Of a DNA stretch of 64,000 bases, positions 35,574 through 48,482 are shown piece by piece. The position numbers and the translations under genes are program-made. Under the pieces are notes generated by a model, which did no database searches, was not told the DNA's origin, and saw nothing but the letters and a program-made list of their open reading frames with translations. Source of the stretch: Spinacia oleracea (lineage: Eukaryota; Streptophyta; Magnoliopsida; Caryophyllales; Amaranthaceae); assembly GCF_020520425.1 (NCBI RefSeq), contig NC_079489.1:18624001-18688000 (forward strand), read 5' to 3'. Within the stretch, counting starts at the first letter, position 1; every line of letters starts with the position of its first letter.

Positions 35574-37910
35574 TGGTTCGTACGTGGTAAAGGGAATAAA
35601 ATTAGGGAATGAAATTAAGAATGGGAAAGAAGGAGGAATGGAAAGGTAATCCCTTTCCCTTCATATGTTGTTTGGATTGACAAAAAAAACAAAGAGGTCA
35701 TCAACCCTTTTTCTTCCTCCTTCTCCCACAACCTCCTTCACCAGTCACCAACTCACCACACCCATCTCCCTTCCTTCTTTACCACATGCTTCCCTCTTAT
35801 TTCTCTCACCAATAGTCTCCTTATCGTCCCGTCAACAACAACAAACCTTGATGTCGTCCGTTCATTGGATTTAGAGGTTCAATTCCCCTCTCGAATTTGC
35901 TTTTTTCCATCTAGTGCATGGTTGGTGGGTTTAGTGCGCGGTTGGTGGGTTTCGTGGTCGTGGATTTCGTATTGGAAGGTGTTGATTTTGTGTGGGTGCT
36001 GGTTTGGTCACTGGTTGTGGGTGGTTTTTTGGATGGAGCAGAGTTTATAGTGTTTTTGTGGGTTCACTTTGTGGTGGTTGGAAAAGTGGTGATGCTGGTG
36101 GTTGGGGTGGTGGATTTGGGAGGCCGGAGGTGGTTGGAGATATGTTGGGGCTGGTAGGTTGTAGGTACGTGGTTGGTGGCTGGTGGTATAAGGTTGTTGT
36201 TCGAATGGAACACTACAAGAGGGGGGTGAATTGTACTGGGAACTTATAGCCAAAATAACTGCAGAATCAAAAAATCTAAAAGCTATAGGAACACAGTGGG
36301 CAGGAGAGAGGAGAGAGAAACTTTTCAGGGCCCAACTAGAAAGAAAACCTCGACCCACTCAGGATTTTCTCTAAAGTTTTTCACTATAATAGGACAATAA
36401 CAACTCAGTTACAAAACTATTAGAAACTCGGACCTTACTTGAATTCTTCTACGAACTCAAGTTCCCAATAGTTGTTCCCTCAAACAACTACTTTGAAGCT
36501 TTCTCTCTCTTCACTTAGGCTAAACTTAAAGCCTACATAATAAGAGTTCACTCAAACCCTTACCCCAAACAAGACTTTACCCAAAGTCCCTCTCTCAAAA
36601 TAATAAACACTAAGAAACAAGAACTTGGAACTCCAAAGGAACAAGTATGTGGAACTGACTTAATAATGAGGAAGACAAAGTATATGTCGTATATAATTAT
36701 TTTACACTATGTCAGACACTTCGCAAAGGCTAAAACGTTCTCTTTTTATAGGCAACAATTATCCTCTTTTCCAAGTAAACTTTCACTTACTTAGCCATGT
36801 TTCCGACAAAGTAGGCATGATCCCATGACTAAGTAAACAGGAGAACGTGTGGAGTAAGGACCAAGTACTGCCTTAAGTTTCTGCACAGATTTAAGTCGTT
36901 ACAATTTATGCATCCTAGTTTCTAGGCATGATCCCCATGTTCCTAAAACAAACTCACTAACTGTCACTTATAATAAACGTGATTTATTCCATGGTTTCAT
37001 AGGATTCCTAACTTAATAGGAACCTACCTAATTAATCTACTCATAAACATAAATCAATCTTTGACACCTAGGATTCCCAAATTAATAGGACTCTAATTAA
37101 TTAATCAATTTAAATAATTTATTCCATTCCAAAATATAAATCTTATTTATCTTATTAAGAATCCTAGATCGATTTAATCAATTACCTTATTTATCTTATT
37201 AAGAATCCTATACTTAATCAATTACCTTTTTATTATAAGACTTTTAATCAAATTAAAACTCTTAAATAGATTATCCTAAATGCACGTTTATATTCTAAGT
37301 TAACTGACAATTAGATTAATGCTTAATGACGTTATATTTAGGATGCATATACCAAGTTCCTAGACACGAGTTCATGTTTCCTTACATTGAAGCCTAGAAT
37401 GTAAACTCATACAAACCGACTTCTCTCCGAGTTTCCCTCAAGAACTGCTGCTTCTCTTTCGGAGTTCCTCTAGCTTATCTGCAAGAACTTTGTAACTTCC
37501 AGCTTCTCTAGAGTTCATCCTTAGGAACTGCTATACAGTTCCAGCTCTGGATTTTATGCTTCTTTGCTATAAACATCTCACAATCATCAACTTCCAGTAA
37601 GCTCTATTATTAATGACATGGTCACAACTATTCATTATGATCCTTGCACACATACAACTTGAAAACCATGTTAGTTGATTACTTTAGTTTGTCATCATAA
37701 AAACTATATTGGCTCAACAAAGGTGTAGAGGACTATGGAGAAAGGGAATGAAAAAATCTAGGGGGATGAGGAATCAGAGTAGAAGACTTTGGGGAAAGAA
37801 GAGTTGAAAGGGAATGATAGATTTGATTTAACAAACAACATCTAAGGGAAAGAAGTAGGCTAATTGTCTTTTCCTTTCACGAAGACCGCAACCAACCCCC
37901 CCCCCCCCCT
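35574..37910. mobile_element. Non-autonomous DNA element split by a solo LTR
   Basis: The left end AGGGGGCGTTTGGTTCG and the right end (inverse: AGGGGG(G)n TTGGTTGCGGTC) are imperfect inverted repeats. Further in, TTCCCTTCATATGTTGTTTG pairs with the inverse of CAAACAACATCTAAGGGAA. The GGGCGTTTGGTT start is common in plant non-autonomous elements. It holds a CT-rich then a GT-rich stretch, with no recognised protein. The right end is a run of 14 C (37896-37909). Without the inserted LTR it would be about 0.8 kb. Confidence 0.55.
36195..37719 (-). mobile_element. Solo LTR of a Copia element
   Basis: On the plus strand TGTTGTTCGAATGG ... GGCTCAACA, with TGTTG/CAACA inverted ends and exact 5-bp target duplications AAGGT (36190-36194 and 37720-37724). 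On the minus strand the start (TGTTGAGCCAATATAG, then ATGATGACAAAC) and the C-rich end (CAATTCACCCCCC) are of Copia type and related to the LTR at 291-1594. No internal region is present, so the element was probably lost by LTR-LTR recombination. Confidence 0.9.
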
Positions 37911-38760
37911 AGATCTTTGGAATACCAATAATAATGAAGTACTTCGTATATAGGAAGAGATTCTTGAGTATTCTTCTCTTAGGTTATACACGTTACTTTA
38001 ACTAGTTTTTGAGCCCGTTCTTATATAACGGTTGCTTAGCCATCTTTTAAAGTGCTAATTTTATTGAGAACGTGTGATTTTAGTGGGAATATATGATTTG
38101 TATAGAAGTGAAAGTTGAAAGTTGAATTTTTTTATAAATTAATTGGTGAATTAATATAATATTTATACTACACGTTAAAATTTAAAAGGCGTTTACAAAC
38201 GTCTACATGTCAAGTAACATGTGACCTCCAGTTTAAACACTAGAGTATTATCCAATTGAGCTATAACCTTTTACGTGTTATCTTTGCACAATTAATATTA
38301 ATATGATGTACTTGTATAATAATTATCTTGTGAAAAAAAAATTAGCATAATTTCATTAAAAAATATAATAATTAATTTTTATTCACATAATAATCCGATG
38401 CCTCGTTCGGACTCAAATATTAGTTTAGTGTTAAAAAAGGGAGATGGAGTAGAAGAGGTGTTGAATTAGTAGAATACTACATATAACAAACAACAAAAGA
38501 AAAAATAAAAAATAAAAACAAATGTATTGAATAAAGATAGGATGACACGTTTCATCTAATCATCTATGATTTTCCTTTTAAAATACTACTCTGTGATATA
38601 GACTAGTATAGATGGTATCACCCATCAAAGATCATACTAGTATTTTTTTATTTTTTTAACACAAATGAGAAGAACTTATATTAACAAGACGTGCAAAGCC
38701 CAATAGTGTTTGTTACAACATTAAAATACCAATAGGCAATAGAAGCGTAACTAATAATTA
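37911..38760. other. Intergenic, no gene recognised
   Basis: AT-rich sequence with short A and T runs. Apart from the possible SINE head I see no supported feature. Confidence 0.45.
38205..38275 (-). mobile_element. Possible tRNA-derived SINE head
   Basis: On the minus strand TAGCTCAATTGG (38252-38263) fits a polymerase III A box, and GGTCACATGTTACTTGAC (38208-38225) is a degenerate B box at tRNA-like spacing. No target duplication or tail was identified, so boundaries are open. Confidence 0.35.
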
Positions 38761-39093
38761 ATTGCTGCATAGGTATGCATCTATCTCTAGATGCATATGA
38801 GCTAAAACGACACCACATCGTTTATAGCATACCCATTTTTCTCTCACCTCTAACCTCTCACCATTTTCTCTCTCATCAAACCTCATTTTCTCTCTCCATT
38901 TTTGGTGCCATGGCGAATCACCGGTGGCGCCACCAGGGCCCACCACCACCTTCATCATAATATCATCAGCAACTCACCGACGGCGCCACCAGATTTTGAA
39001 AGCGCTTTGCCATCGGTACTTTATCTCTCCCTCCTTTCATATTTCCCACTCTATAATTTTTCACACCCTAATTATTTTAGAAATTCAACTCAG

Positions 39094-39338
39094 ATGCTAG
39101 CATATGGATGGTACAATTTATGAAGGCAATGCGCGATGAGAGAGGTAAAATGGTGAGAAATACTCATGTGCTCGGATTTTCCCGCCGCATTTGCAAGCTT
39201 CTGTTTCTTCGTACAAAGTCGGTGTTCGATGGCGGAACACCTGCTTTGAAGCGGAGGACTGTTATTGCAAGGCGGAGTCAAAGAGAGAATGCGGAGGCCA
39301 AGATTCATAACACTACTGAGAAATTGCTTTTGAATCAT
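39094..39338 (+). pseudogene. Captured exon of an XPG/UVH3-type DNA-repair endonuclease
   Basis: After a CTCAG acceptor-like site the frame reads [13 protein letters not shown], then [33 protein letters not shown], and ends LLLNH at a GT donor-like site. This is the XPG N-terminal nuclease domain (nucleotide-excision repair 3' endonuclease; Arabidopsis UVH3). Two conserved metal-binding Asp positions are present (DASIW and FDGG). Between RTK and FDGG it seems two residues shorter than family members, consistent with a 6-bp deletion. No start, no other XPG exons: a gene fragment with splice sites retained, so captured from genomic DNA. Confidence 0.8.
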
Positions 39339-39499
39339 GTATGTTTGTTAGTTGTGTTGATTTTTCTTGCCGTTTGCATTAGATGCATGTGTGGTTAAAT
39401 TAAATGAAATCTTAGCCATTTGATTAAATAAATAATAAAATAATTGATAAAGATATGTTTGGATAATATTAAGAAATAGGACCACATAAGAAGAGTTAT

Positions 39500-39785
39500 C
39501 GTCTAAATATTGTCATGTTCAGTTTATAATTCATCATGTTCAACTTATAAAATATGATTTTCAACTTATAAAATACGATGTTCAGAAATAAGAACATTTT
39601 TGTGTGATGTTCAACTTATAAAGAATCATGTTCAACTTATAAAGAAAATCACGTTCAACTAAATTCAACTTATTAAACTATGATATGTTCATAAATAAGA
39701 ACACTTTTGTGTGATGCTCGGTTTCTCAAGTCTCATGTTCAACTTGTAAATAATCATGTTCAACTAAATTCACTTATTAAAGAAC
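39500..39785. repeat. Repeats around TGTTCAACTTATAAA (left block)
   Basis: Many imperfect copies of TGTTCAACTTATAAAGAATCA and TGTTCAGAAATAAGAACAC. The same repeats continue at 50885-51420 on the other side of the LTR element, showing both blocks were one array before its insertion. Confidence 0.8.
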
Positions 39786-39930
39786 TAGTGTGATTTGTAT
39801 TGGAATTGAAATTTCAGGAGTTATAAAATTGTTGATGCCATTTGCTTTGATAATATACACCGAGAATTTTGTGTAAGGCAGTGGACGATTGTAAGAATAC
39901 TTTGTTTTTGGGTGTTTTCCTGGTAGGATG

Positions 39931-41404
39931 TGTAGACACCTACTTTTGTCCCCATTCCCGAAAGGGAAGGTTCGATGATGAGAACATAAATCTCCACTTG
40001 GCAACGCATCTCCTATAAAATAACGAATCTCGATCACCATTTTCATTTCACCCAAAACTGCTATTTATAGAAACCTGCTAAAAATAGTAACTGCCGTAAC
40101 GGGTAGTTGCTAAAAGTGGCAAGACATAAAAGATAGAAACCTGTCAGAATTAGGTGTTGCACTCCAACATAAATCCTAAAAGAGATATAATTTGCAAGAG
40201 GAATCCTGTTCCTAGTATAGCTCGAAAATAAGAGTTACGTATTAATTAAAATCCTAACGAGCCTAGAGTTCGTAACGGGCCCAGACGCATTCCGTCCTAA
40301 AGTTAATACACACTAAAAGACTCGGATAAGTCTCAAAGACTCCGTATTCCACGAGTCCAAATCTGACAAGGAAATACGGCCCAGGCCCTATTTTCAACGC
40401 CTGGCTCTGGGCGCCGAAATCTTCGACACCCAACCCTGGGCGCTGAAATTACCTGGGTACGTGTTCTCTCCTAATTCTTCTTGGATTAGTACTCTAAAAT
40501 TCTATCTTTCCACGAACTCTTTTCTATAAATACAGCCCGAAATTCGACGTGAAAAAAAAACACACAATTCATATTCGGAGTATTGACTCCAACCCCTAAG
40601 CCTAAGCCTCACGCTACGAAATTGATCCCGCGTTCTGTCGCAATCGATCCAAAAATCAAACAGAACGTATCCTGTCCCTTGTAGCTGAAGAATTAAGCCC
40701 GGAAACTTGAGATTCGTTAAATAAAAGGAGAAATAGCAAAGCGAAAGTGGTTAGTTTTCTGAGAACCATGACGCACCTCTAAAGGGTGCGTCGTAATGTG
40801 TCCCTTTGCATGATTTAATCGCTTTCCTCTCCCTTTTATGAAACTGTTAAACTATTAATCTGATTGTTCTATCACGCCTAATAAAGATAATATCTTGGGA
40901 AATTGAACTATCATGCTAGGTCCCTTAAATCAATCTAAACAAGATAATCACGATCGATCTAGTATTATGTGTTGCATATTGTTAAAATCAATTCAGATTA
41001 GTTTAATAGTTAACGCATGTCTCTTCAATTATTTATGCTGAGCTAGTAAGGATATCCTGCCTCTGGAGTTATCGAAGAGCGAGTACTCCTCTCGGTAGTT
41101 ACAGTCCCCCGAACCCTCAATCTCTACCCTGCGGGTGTACGTTGAGCGATCCCCACACCACGGATCACAAGGGAACCTATGGCCGTCGTGGTCAAACATA
41201 ATTGCACTCCCTTTATGTCACGATAACCGGATTTTGTCAGTTTTTCTCATTGTCGTTAAAAACGGAATGTCGACTCCTATATTACTAGTCAATTGGGTGT
41301 AAACTCACAGGAAATCCAATTACACTTGATTTGACAAAAAGAAACGTCACGCCCACGAGGGACGAGGTCACGCATTAGCCTCGTGCTTTTTCGACCCCCT
41401 CATA
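39931..41404 (+). repeat. 5' LTR of the 10.9-kb element
   Basis: Starts TGTAGACACCTAC and ends CCCCCTCATA, where the 3' LTR ends CCCCCTCACA. A TATA box (CTATAAATA, about 40524-40532) lies in both LTRs. This copy keeps two GC palindrome units near 40400-40445, where the 3' LTR has one; most of the 29-bp length difference lies there. Confidence 0.92.
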
Positions 41405-41405
41405 G

Positions 41406-41424
41406 TGGCGACTCCGCTGGGGAT
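41406..41424 (+). other. Primer-binding site of the 10.9-kb element
   Basis: TGGCGACTCCGCTGGGGAT one base after the 5' LTR. From memory this matches the tRNA-Arg-type primer site of Tat/Ogre elements. Confidence 0.7.
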
Positions 41425-43575
41425 AGTGAAGGAAAAACTCATGCTCGTAGGTAATCAAAATAGCCGAAGGGTGAAACGATCCTACCCCGCGTTTATTTCC
41501 CCATCAAGTTGGGACGACCTGAAAATCAGCATATTAATGTGAACGGACAGAACCGCATAACGAATCTTGGCTCCCCTGGGATGTTTCATCTCGGGAGTTG
41601 GGACTAAGGATACCCATCGCCAACCGGGGGGTGCATACGCTTCGAATGTTGTCCACTCGGCACTTTTCGCTAGTAGTACACCCGTCCCAAACCCAATCGC
41701 TCGCCCACTAGGTCCCTCTCATTGGTGCATGCCCCCTTGGCTTACATCGTGATTGGCCTCTTGGGCGAAATTCGTCTGTTGAAGGCACTACCTCGACCGG
41801 GGCATGTGTTGGATCTGCGATAGAAGTGGTACCAAGCCGGCGCAAATATTACCCATAGAAGCCTATCATAAACTACATGACATATTATTATTTTTCCTCA
41901 TGGTGTAATGTTAGTTATGTGTAGCGAAATATGTGATTGTGTGTGACAAATAATGCTAGAAAACCAACGACCTTAAAAATTGTCCAAGCATTCATAAACC
42001 AATTGGCCAAAGAGTTATACCAAGATACGTGTTCCGCAACCCCAAACGATCGCCACAAAAAATACGTGACGCTCGGGATGGCCCGTAACGAATCCCACAA
42101 ACGCTGCATAACGCGTAAAGGACGTTATTAGGCAAGCACGCAAAATCAAAGTCGCATAAACGAAAAGATATATGCAAACAGAAGACGAGGGCCAGCCAGG
42201 GACGTATTTTCAACGCCCCTGGCTGGGCGCCAATATTTCTCACGCCCTTCGCTGGGCGCTGAAGTTGCTGCCTGGCCTTTTGGTCAGGCACAGCAGCCTC
42301 GGTGCCCGCGCATAAAGAAAATACGTAGCAAAAAAAAAATCGTAAAAAAAAAAAAAATGCTGCGAGGGCGTATGAAAAGGCACTCGATTCTAAAAGTGAC
42401 TAAAAAAAATAGTAATAAATAACTCTTTGTGTCGTTGTTAGGCCTCCTATGACGACAATGTTCGGCACCAAAACTGAGCATGCTAATTAAAGGATCTTGA
42501 ATGTCACATGCGAAAAGTATTCAAAAAATAATGTTCAAATAGAGTTTTCAAGGAAAAATAATGTTCGAATAAAAAATAAATAAATCTGAGTCTAGACTAG
42601 GCTATGCCAAAGTACAATCTAAATCCTAAGTCTTAGTTGTCTTATCCATAGAATCGGTCCTAATGCTTGGTGTCGTTCTGCAAGTTAAAAGGTTAAACCA
42701 TATTGAGTCTTCTTTCCTAACATTTAAATCAATAAGCACCCATATGTAATTGTCATCCCTTTCTAAGAATCTACGGCCCCAATACTCTCTCTCACCAATA
42801 AAAAGAATATATTATGTAATTCAAGTATTTGCAAAATGGAAACAGTCACATTCTGAAAATCATTCCTCCATAGTCGCACAACCCCCAAAGTGAGCCTAAG
42901 GTGTCAATACCATTGGCAACAAAAAAAAAAAAAAATTAATGGCCTCAAGGGTTATGATCACATTGGGTCACGACTATCATAGTCCTCTCGAGCCACTCGC
43001 TCCTTGAAATACTCCTAAATACTGACTAAAAGATTTTCCATGAATGCAACATGACGAACCATGAAAATACCCAAATCGGCATGCCATAAGGCTACCATCG
43101 GGGTAAAGCAATACACACTAAGAGGGAAGCCGCACTGATGATTCTAGCCTTGCAAAGATGAAAATTCGATCTCCCCAACTAACTACCTTGCCAACATTAA
43201 GCAAAATGGCGCACGACAAATGAACCCCCAAGGGTTAAAATCTAAAGTGTCAACAAACGAAAGTTATGGTCCAATTACCCTAAGTCTGAAAGTTGCTTGG
43301 TCAAGCATTATAGGCTTACGCCACGTCATTATTTTGAGTCTAGGCCACCTCCTTGTATTCATACATGGGTTATAATCAGAAAAATTAATGAAAGTTCGAG
43401 TCTAAATCACAACTTCCAATTAAATCCCGGAAACCGGAATCTGAAAGGAAACAAAAAAATTATTTTCGATGTAATTCTTTCGTTAAATTTCAATAAAGTA
43501 AAAACAACATTTTGAATCTACGCTATTTGCACATTTTAAGAAACGACCAAATACGCTTGCAAAGTAAGACAATTT

Positions 43576-43683
43576 AAAGGTCCACCCTAGGCCTACTAAA
43601 ATTAAAGGTCCACCCTAGGCCTACTAAAATTAAAGGTCCACCCTAGGCCTACTAAAATTAAAGGTCCACTATAGGCCTACCAA
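43576..43683. repeat. 28-bp tandem repeat, four copies
   Basis: Units AAAGGTCCACCCTAGGCCTA plus CTAAAATT start at 43576, 43604, 43632 and 43660; the last is diverged. Non-coding interior of the LTR element. Confidence 0.9.
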
Positions 43684-43820
43684 ACGAGGCTCACTCAGTC
43701 TCACCTCGTGACTCAAACACCACAACCATCTACCTTTTAGCCCAAATAAAAAAGGGGGAGAAATCCCAAGCAAAAAAAGAGAAAGAGAAAAGGGAGAGCG
43801 AAAAGAGCGAGCCATGAAGT

Positions 43821-43938
43821 ACTTAGCCCGTACCTCCCAAAGTGCGAAATTTACCCAAGTAAACGAAGGGAAAGAATTGACTTAGCCCGTACCTCCCAAA
43901 GTGCGAAATTTACCCAAGTAAACGAAGGAAAAGAATTG
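43821..43938. repeat. 59-bp tandem duplication
   Basis: Two copies starting ACTTAGCCCGTACCTCCC at 43821 and 43880, nearly identical. Confidence 0.9.
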
Positions 43939-43989
43939 AGTCAACCAATCCAAATCATGCCACAAAAACTACATAAAGTTCTACGATGT

Positions 43990-44345
43990 CTACCCTTTCC
44001 AATCCTTATGTTCCTAGACGCCTTCGCTCTGGGGCCCCTGTTCAGCTCATTTAACCCATCCATGTTCTCATTGCCATAACCCAAGAAACCATTACCTCGA
44101 CTCTTGTTCTTGAACTTATTGTCAACTGCAAACCACGTACGGCCATTGACACGTGCGTCATACCCATTATTTCCAAGGCCCAAACCTGCTCTTACACCAC
44201 CATTAGTATAATGACCATATAACTTGTTTGGATACACCCTTGATCCGTCCCCATGCTACTCATTGGTCTTGGTTGATGTAAACTCATGACACTAGCACGA
44301 GGCTGCAAATTGTGAGTCCTAACAGATGTAATCCTCATGCTTGAC
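43990..44345 (-). pseudogene. Captured fragment of a YTH-domain (ECT family) gene, antisense to the LTR element
   Basis: On the minus strand a frame from 44237 reads VYPNKLYGHYTNGG, NGRTWFAVDNKFKNKSRGNG, then FLGYGNENMDGLNELNRGPR. This resembles the conserved segment just before the YTH domain in plant ECT proteins, which bind N6-methyladenosine in mRNA. Upstream (44240-44345) another frame reads SVRTHNLQPRASVMSLHQPR then PMSSMGTDQG, suggesting one exonic frameshift near 44236. The YTH domain itself is absent. The identification is from memory of the family motif. The fragment lies antisense to the retrotransposon. Confidence 0.7.
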
Positions 44346-44606
44346 TAAATACCTATACAAATTATCCTATCTCATTCGACCCGTCTTTCAAGCCGTCTTG
44401 AGTCACGAATAAAAAAACAAATGAAAAGTACGTTCTACACTTAACGTAAAAAAATTAAAAAATAAATAAATAATAAAAAAACTTTGCAAAGCGCACAAAA
44501 AAAAGAAAAGAAGCATTTAAAAAGGGGAAGAGAAGCATTTAGCGCACAAAAAAAATTCCCAAATATTTGGCACGAAACGAAAAGGAGCAGCGCAAAAGGA
44601 AGCCCA

Positions 44607-44672
44607 GAACACGCTTTCAACGCCCAGACCTGGGCGCCGAAAATAATAGCGCCCAGCCCTGGGCGCCGTTCT
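44607..44672. repeat. GC palindrome motif AACGCCCAGnCCTGGGCGCCGAAA
   Basis: Two adjacent copies here. Others lie at about 40393-40446, 42207-42262, 47551-47608, 47747-47801 and 49866-49893. Each is a palindrome around CGCCCAG/CTGGGCG with a variable centre, usually preceded by TTTCAA and followed by GAAA. At 47779-47797 GCCCAGGCCTGGGC is a perfect 14-bp palindrome. Confidence 0.85.
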
Positions 44673-45275
44673 TGCTTCCAACTCCCAATTCCTAAAAGTG
44701 TTCATATATTTTCATATATACATGCGGAAGAATAACGAACACTTGGGGGGTAGAAGATCGTATAAAATACGCAAAATACGCGCGCTCCAAATTTTTCGTA
44801 CACTTATTTCACCCTGTTTCAAACATTACGGTTCCACTCGAACGTACTTGTTTAAAATCGGCATTCTAAGAAACCATTTTCTGACTAAGAACTACGCAAG
44901 ACCTGATTCCAAATTAAATCTATTTAAGGCGGATACGTAGGCAATCCATGATTCGGTCCAACCAATTTGCAAAGATGTTAGAGCCTATAGAATAACAAGA
45001 ATAAGAGATAGAGTCCCTTATTGAAATTTAATTACTTGCAACCCAAGTCGAAAGAAAAATTTAAGTCAAAGGAAGAATCCAAGTATCAAGATGCCAAAAC
45101 GAGCACACATCGAAAAATAATAAGGGCACGTACCCTTGACAGAAGGAGCACTCACACTCCTAGGCACTTAGCCAAGACTCAAAAGATCGCTTTGCCTCAA
45201 TTGAATGGGGGCTAGCGCAAGCGTCCATGACCTCTAAAGTACTCGACTTGACCCTCCCTAAAGCGAACTAACTTA

Positions 45276-45350
45276 CTTAAAGACCTTCTTTCACCACTAG
45301 ACATAGTCGTTCGCTTAAAGACCTTCTTTCACCACTAGACACAGTCATAA
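45276..45350. repeat. 38-bp tandem duplication
   Basis: CTTAAAGACCTTCTTTCACC starts at 45276 and again at 45314, with near-identical following bases. Confidence 0.85.
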
Positions 45351-48300
45351 TCGCCAACAAGTAGTAAAGGCAGTAAGCTTGCAATAAAGAGGATTGTTCT
45401 ACGGCATCGCCCCATCGTTCCTTCGAACTCAGGGCACCCGTTCATGGTAATTCAAATGCTTGCGAATCTCCTTTGAAAAAAAAAAATCAGAAATTGTCAA
45501 TAGGACTTGGCACTTAACCAAGGCTCACCCTACTCAGACATATGACACGGGCATCTAAAATCGAAATCTAAAAGCATCGTTAATGGGAAGACATAATAGC
45601 AACTGGGGGCTAAAAAATTGAAATGAAAGAGCTAGGGAAAGAACTAAGTATACCTTGACCTTTTGTGCAAACATACACCAAGTAAATCTAAGTCAATTTG
45701 AAAAAGGTTTATATTCCCGCCATTCTGTAAAAGATGGCCCTAAAAGCCCAAAGCATGTGCCACACGGGCACAAGTAATATCTTGACGCCTGCACCCTGGC
45801 TTCCAGCAAATCCTTAGACAGCATTCCAAAAATCGTAACAGTATTTTGATTCACTCATGTAATCCTGTACGAACCCTTCTATAAGTCAATATACTTAGGA
45901 CACCTCGGATTGTACACAGTAGGACTCGGATTTCAAATAATTTTCAAATAATTTCTTCGAACATAATAAAGTGTCGTTGGTTTAAGCTAAGTATGCGTTT
46001 ATCTCGATGTTGCAAGTGAGTCAAAGAGATTTCTAAATATGATTATGGGTGAAGAAAGGCACCTAGCTTTTGGCCAAGGCACACTTCAACATGTGACTAC
46101 CTTGACCATGGCAATATCGCACAATACGACATTTACAAGAGAAGTAGCAAATCACTACTCGAACGTACCTCGCACTAAACGAGTCTGGTTCAAACTATTC
46201 ATGATCCATGTCACCATGAATGCATAAAAACGTATGCCAAGCATTATAGCACCAAGCCAATCCCGTAGCTACAATTGGGGGCTTGAGAAAAACACTTTAA
46301 AAATGCTCGAAATGACGATTTTATCGCAAATTCTCGACGCTAATGCTATACACACGTCATAGGGGCACAATCCTAAGCTTTAATCGTGTAAAACGAACCT
46401 TAGAATGGCTACAACCCCTCCCAAATCCTAGGCGCTACTTAGAATATATAAAGTCACCCCACTAACAAGGGTAACTGAAAATCGCGAGTCACCAAAACTC
46501 CGATCAAACTACTGCACATAACGCTCGCCCTACAAGCACTCGTTACACAGTCTACGTTGTTCCAAAGCAAAAGCGAAAGAAAAATCAAGGATAAGAAAAT
46601 AAAAAGAATAAAACATCCATGAATCCTCGCATCGAACGAAGTAATAAGCCGTGCACACCCACGCAGAAGGTGCTACACTTGTTCGAGCACCTGAACGAGG
46701 CATGATGAAGTACTCCAATGCAAAAAATAATAATGATATCCCAACACCCGGAGGAATGTTCTAAGACACGCTGTTAGGCCACACAAGCCTACGTCGCACC
46801 ATAAGTTCAACCATCCCACGGTACAAGTCTAAAAAAAAAAGAGTAAGGCATATCGCACTAATGTGGGCACGACCAAGAGTGAAGGGCAAAGGCTACTTAT
46901 CGCCCAAACTCAAAATGCAAGCCCCACGACTCCTACATTAAGGATTAAAGGTAGCGAAATATTACCTACCACGGAAGGGATAGCTCGCACCTACACGAGC
47001 GGAACCCCAAGGCATCTTTCTCGAAAGAACCTACAAAAATCGTACGCCAAAAGGAAGCATCCCAACATGCATACTCGGGGGCTCCAAGCTACGAAACAAC
47101 CATAGCAAAATAAAAAAATCTCGAAGCAAATGTTTGAACAATCGAAAGGGCACGATGTTTGAGCCCACTTCATGAATGGGCCTGAACCCTACCAAGCTTC
47201 TAAGCAAACTATTCAAAATCAGTCATTGCTCAAAAAAAAATGATTCAAGCAAACTGATTAATGGACCGCACACAACGGCCATTCTATGAACTCTCGTTCG
47301 CACATACATTCTAAGTATCGAACATTCACGAACACGTTCAAGAGAAAAAAATATACTGAGCGATCAAAGTCTTGCGCCTCAAGGTATGTTCCTCGGGCCA
47401 TATAGACTCGCCCGACTATTGCAATAACTGTACGCCTTAAGAGCAACAGTTCCTTTAAATAATCGCCCCAAAGCGACAAACACGGTAGTCCACCAATCGG
47501 CTACGGCTTCTCAAGAAATCATCACGAGAAAGTCCTGCCTGGGACGCACTTTCAACGCCCAGGACCAGACGCCAGATATTCCGACGCCCAGCCCTGGGCG
47601 CTGAAAGTCAGCTCAACTCATTGCGATCTCCAAAATTCTACGTTCCAAAAAAAAGGGAAAAAACAAAAGAGAAGAGAATACGTAGAATTTCCAAGTAAAA
47701 AAGAGGCCAATTGTGTCATCAAAAGACCATCCCAAACAAAATTTTCAACGCCCAACCTAGGGCGTGAATTATTTCAACGCCCAGGCCTGGGCGCCGAAAA
47801 TGAACCCAGGCTCAAAAAAGGCCCTAACTTCTATAGGGCCCTGCCGTATCCATTCGACTCGAAAATTGCCGATTTCTTTACTGAAAGTTGCACCTCACGG
47901 CTTTGTTAAGAGTAGCACACCACTACAAAGATCGCTCGCACTTACGAGCACGATCCCGAACACGATCAAGGACATTACAAAATGCGTATCCCCAAGGAAC
48001 CTCTTTGACAAGAAATGACCGTCAAGCACGAACGCTTGGGGGCTCGAAAGAAAATATATATTTCAAAAGAGAGTATGCAAAGTTAAAATAATATTCCCGG
48101 ACTACGCTATACACAGTCTCATGTTTGGATAATCTCAAAGGAAAAAACGAATTTCGACCTCAGAGTAAAGGTCGCCGTTGATACTTGTACATGGTCCTCT
48201 GATCAAAAACCAAGTGGTGGCAAAATCGAGCCGTAAAAACTAACTCAAAACCATGAAGGAAGATGACCACAAAATAATGGTCCATCTAAGCACGTTGTCA

Positions 48301-48482
48301 ACCCACATTCAGGTTGCAACTAAATACGAGCATCCCTCGAAAGAATTCGCTCTTACAAGAATGAATAAAAGAAATTCTCAAAAGAAATCACGATGAACAA
48401 AAGAAATAGGGACTTGCCCACCTCAATCGGGCAAGATCGCGCCACGAACCACGCAAGTTCCAAATAAAAAAAACGAATTCAG

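Noticed and set aside
35865..36194. Overlapping Val/Gly-rich frames
   Set aside because: They come from GT-rich low-complexity DNA within the non-autonomous element and are interrupted by the solo LTR.
44484..47216. Many frames of 60-83 residues in the interior of the 10.9-kb LTR element
   Set aside because: None shows gag, protease, reverse transcriptase or integrase motifs; lengths are as expected by chance.
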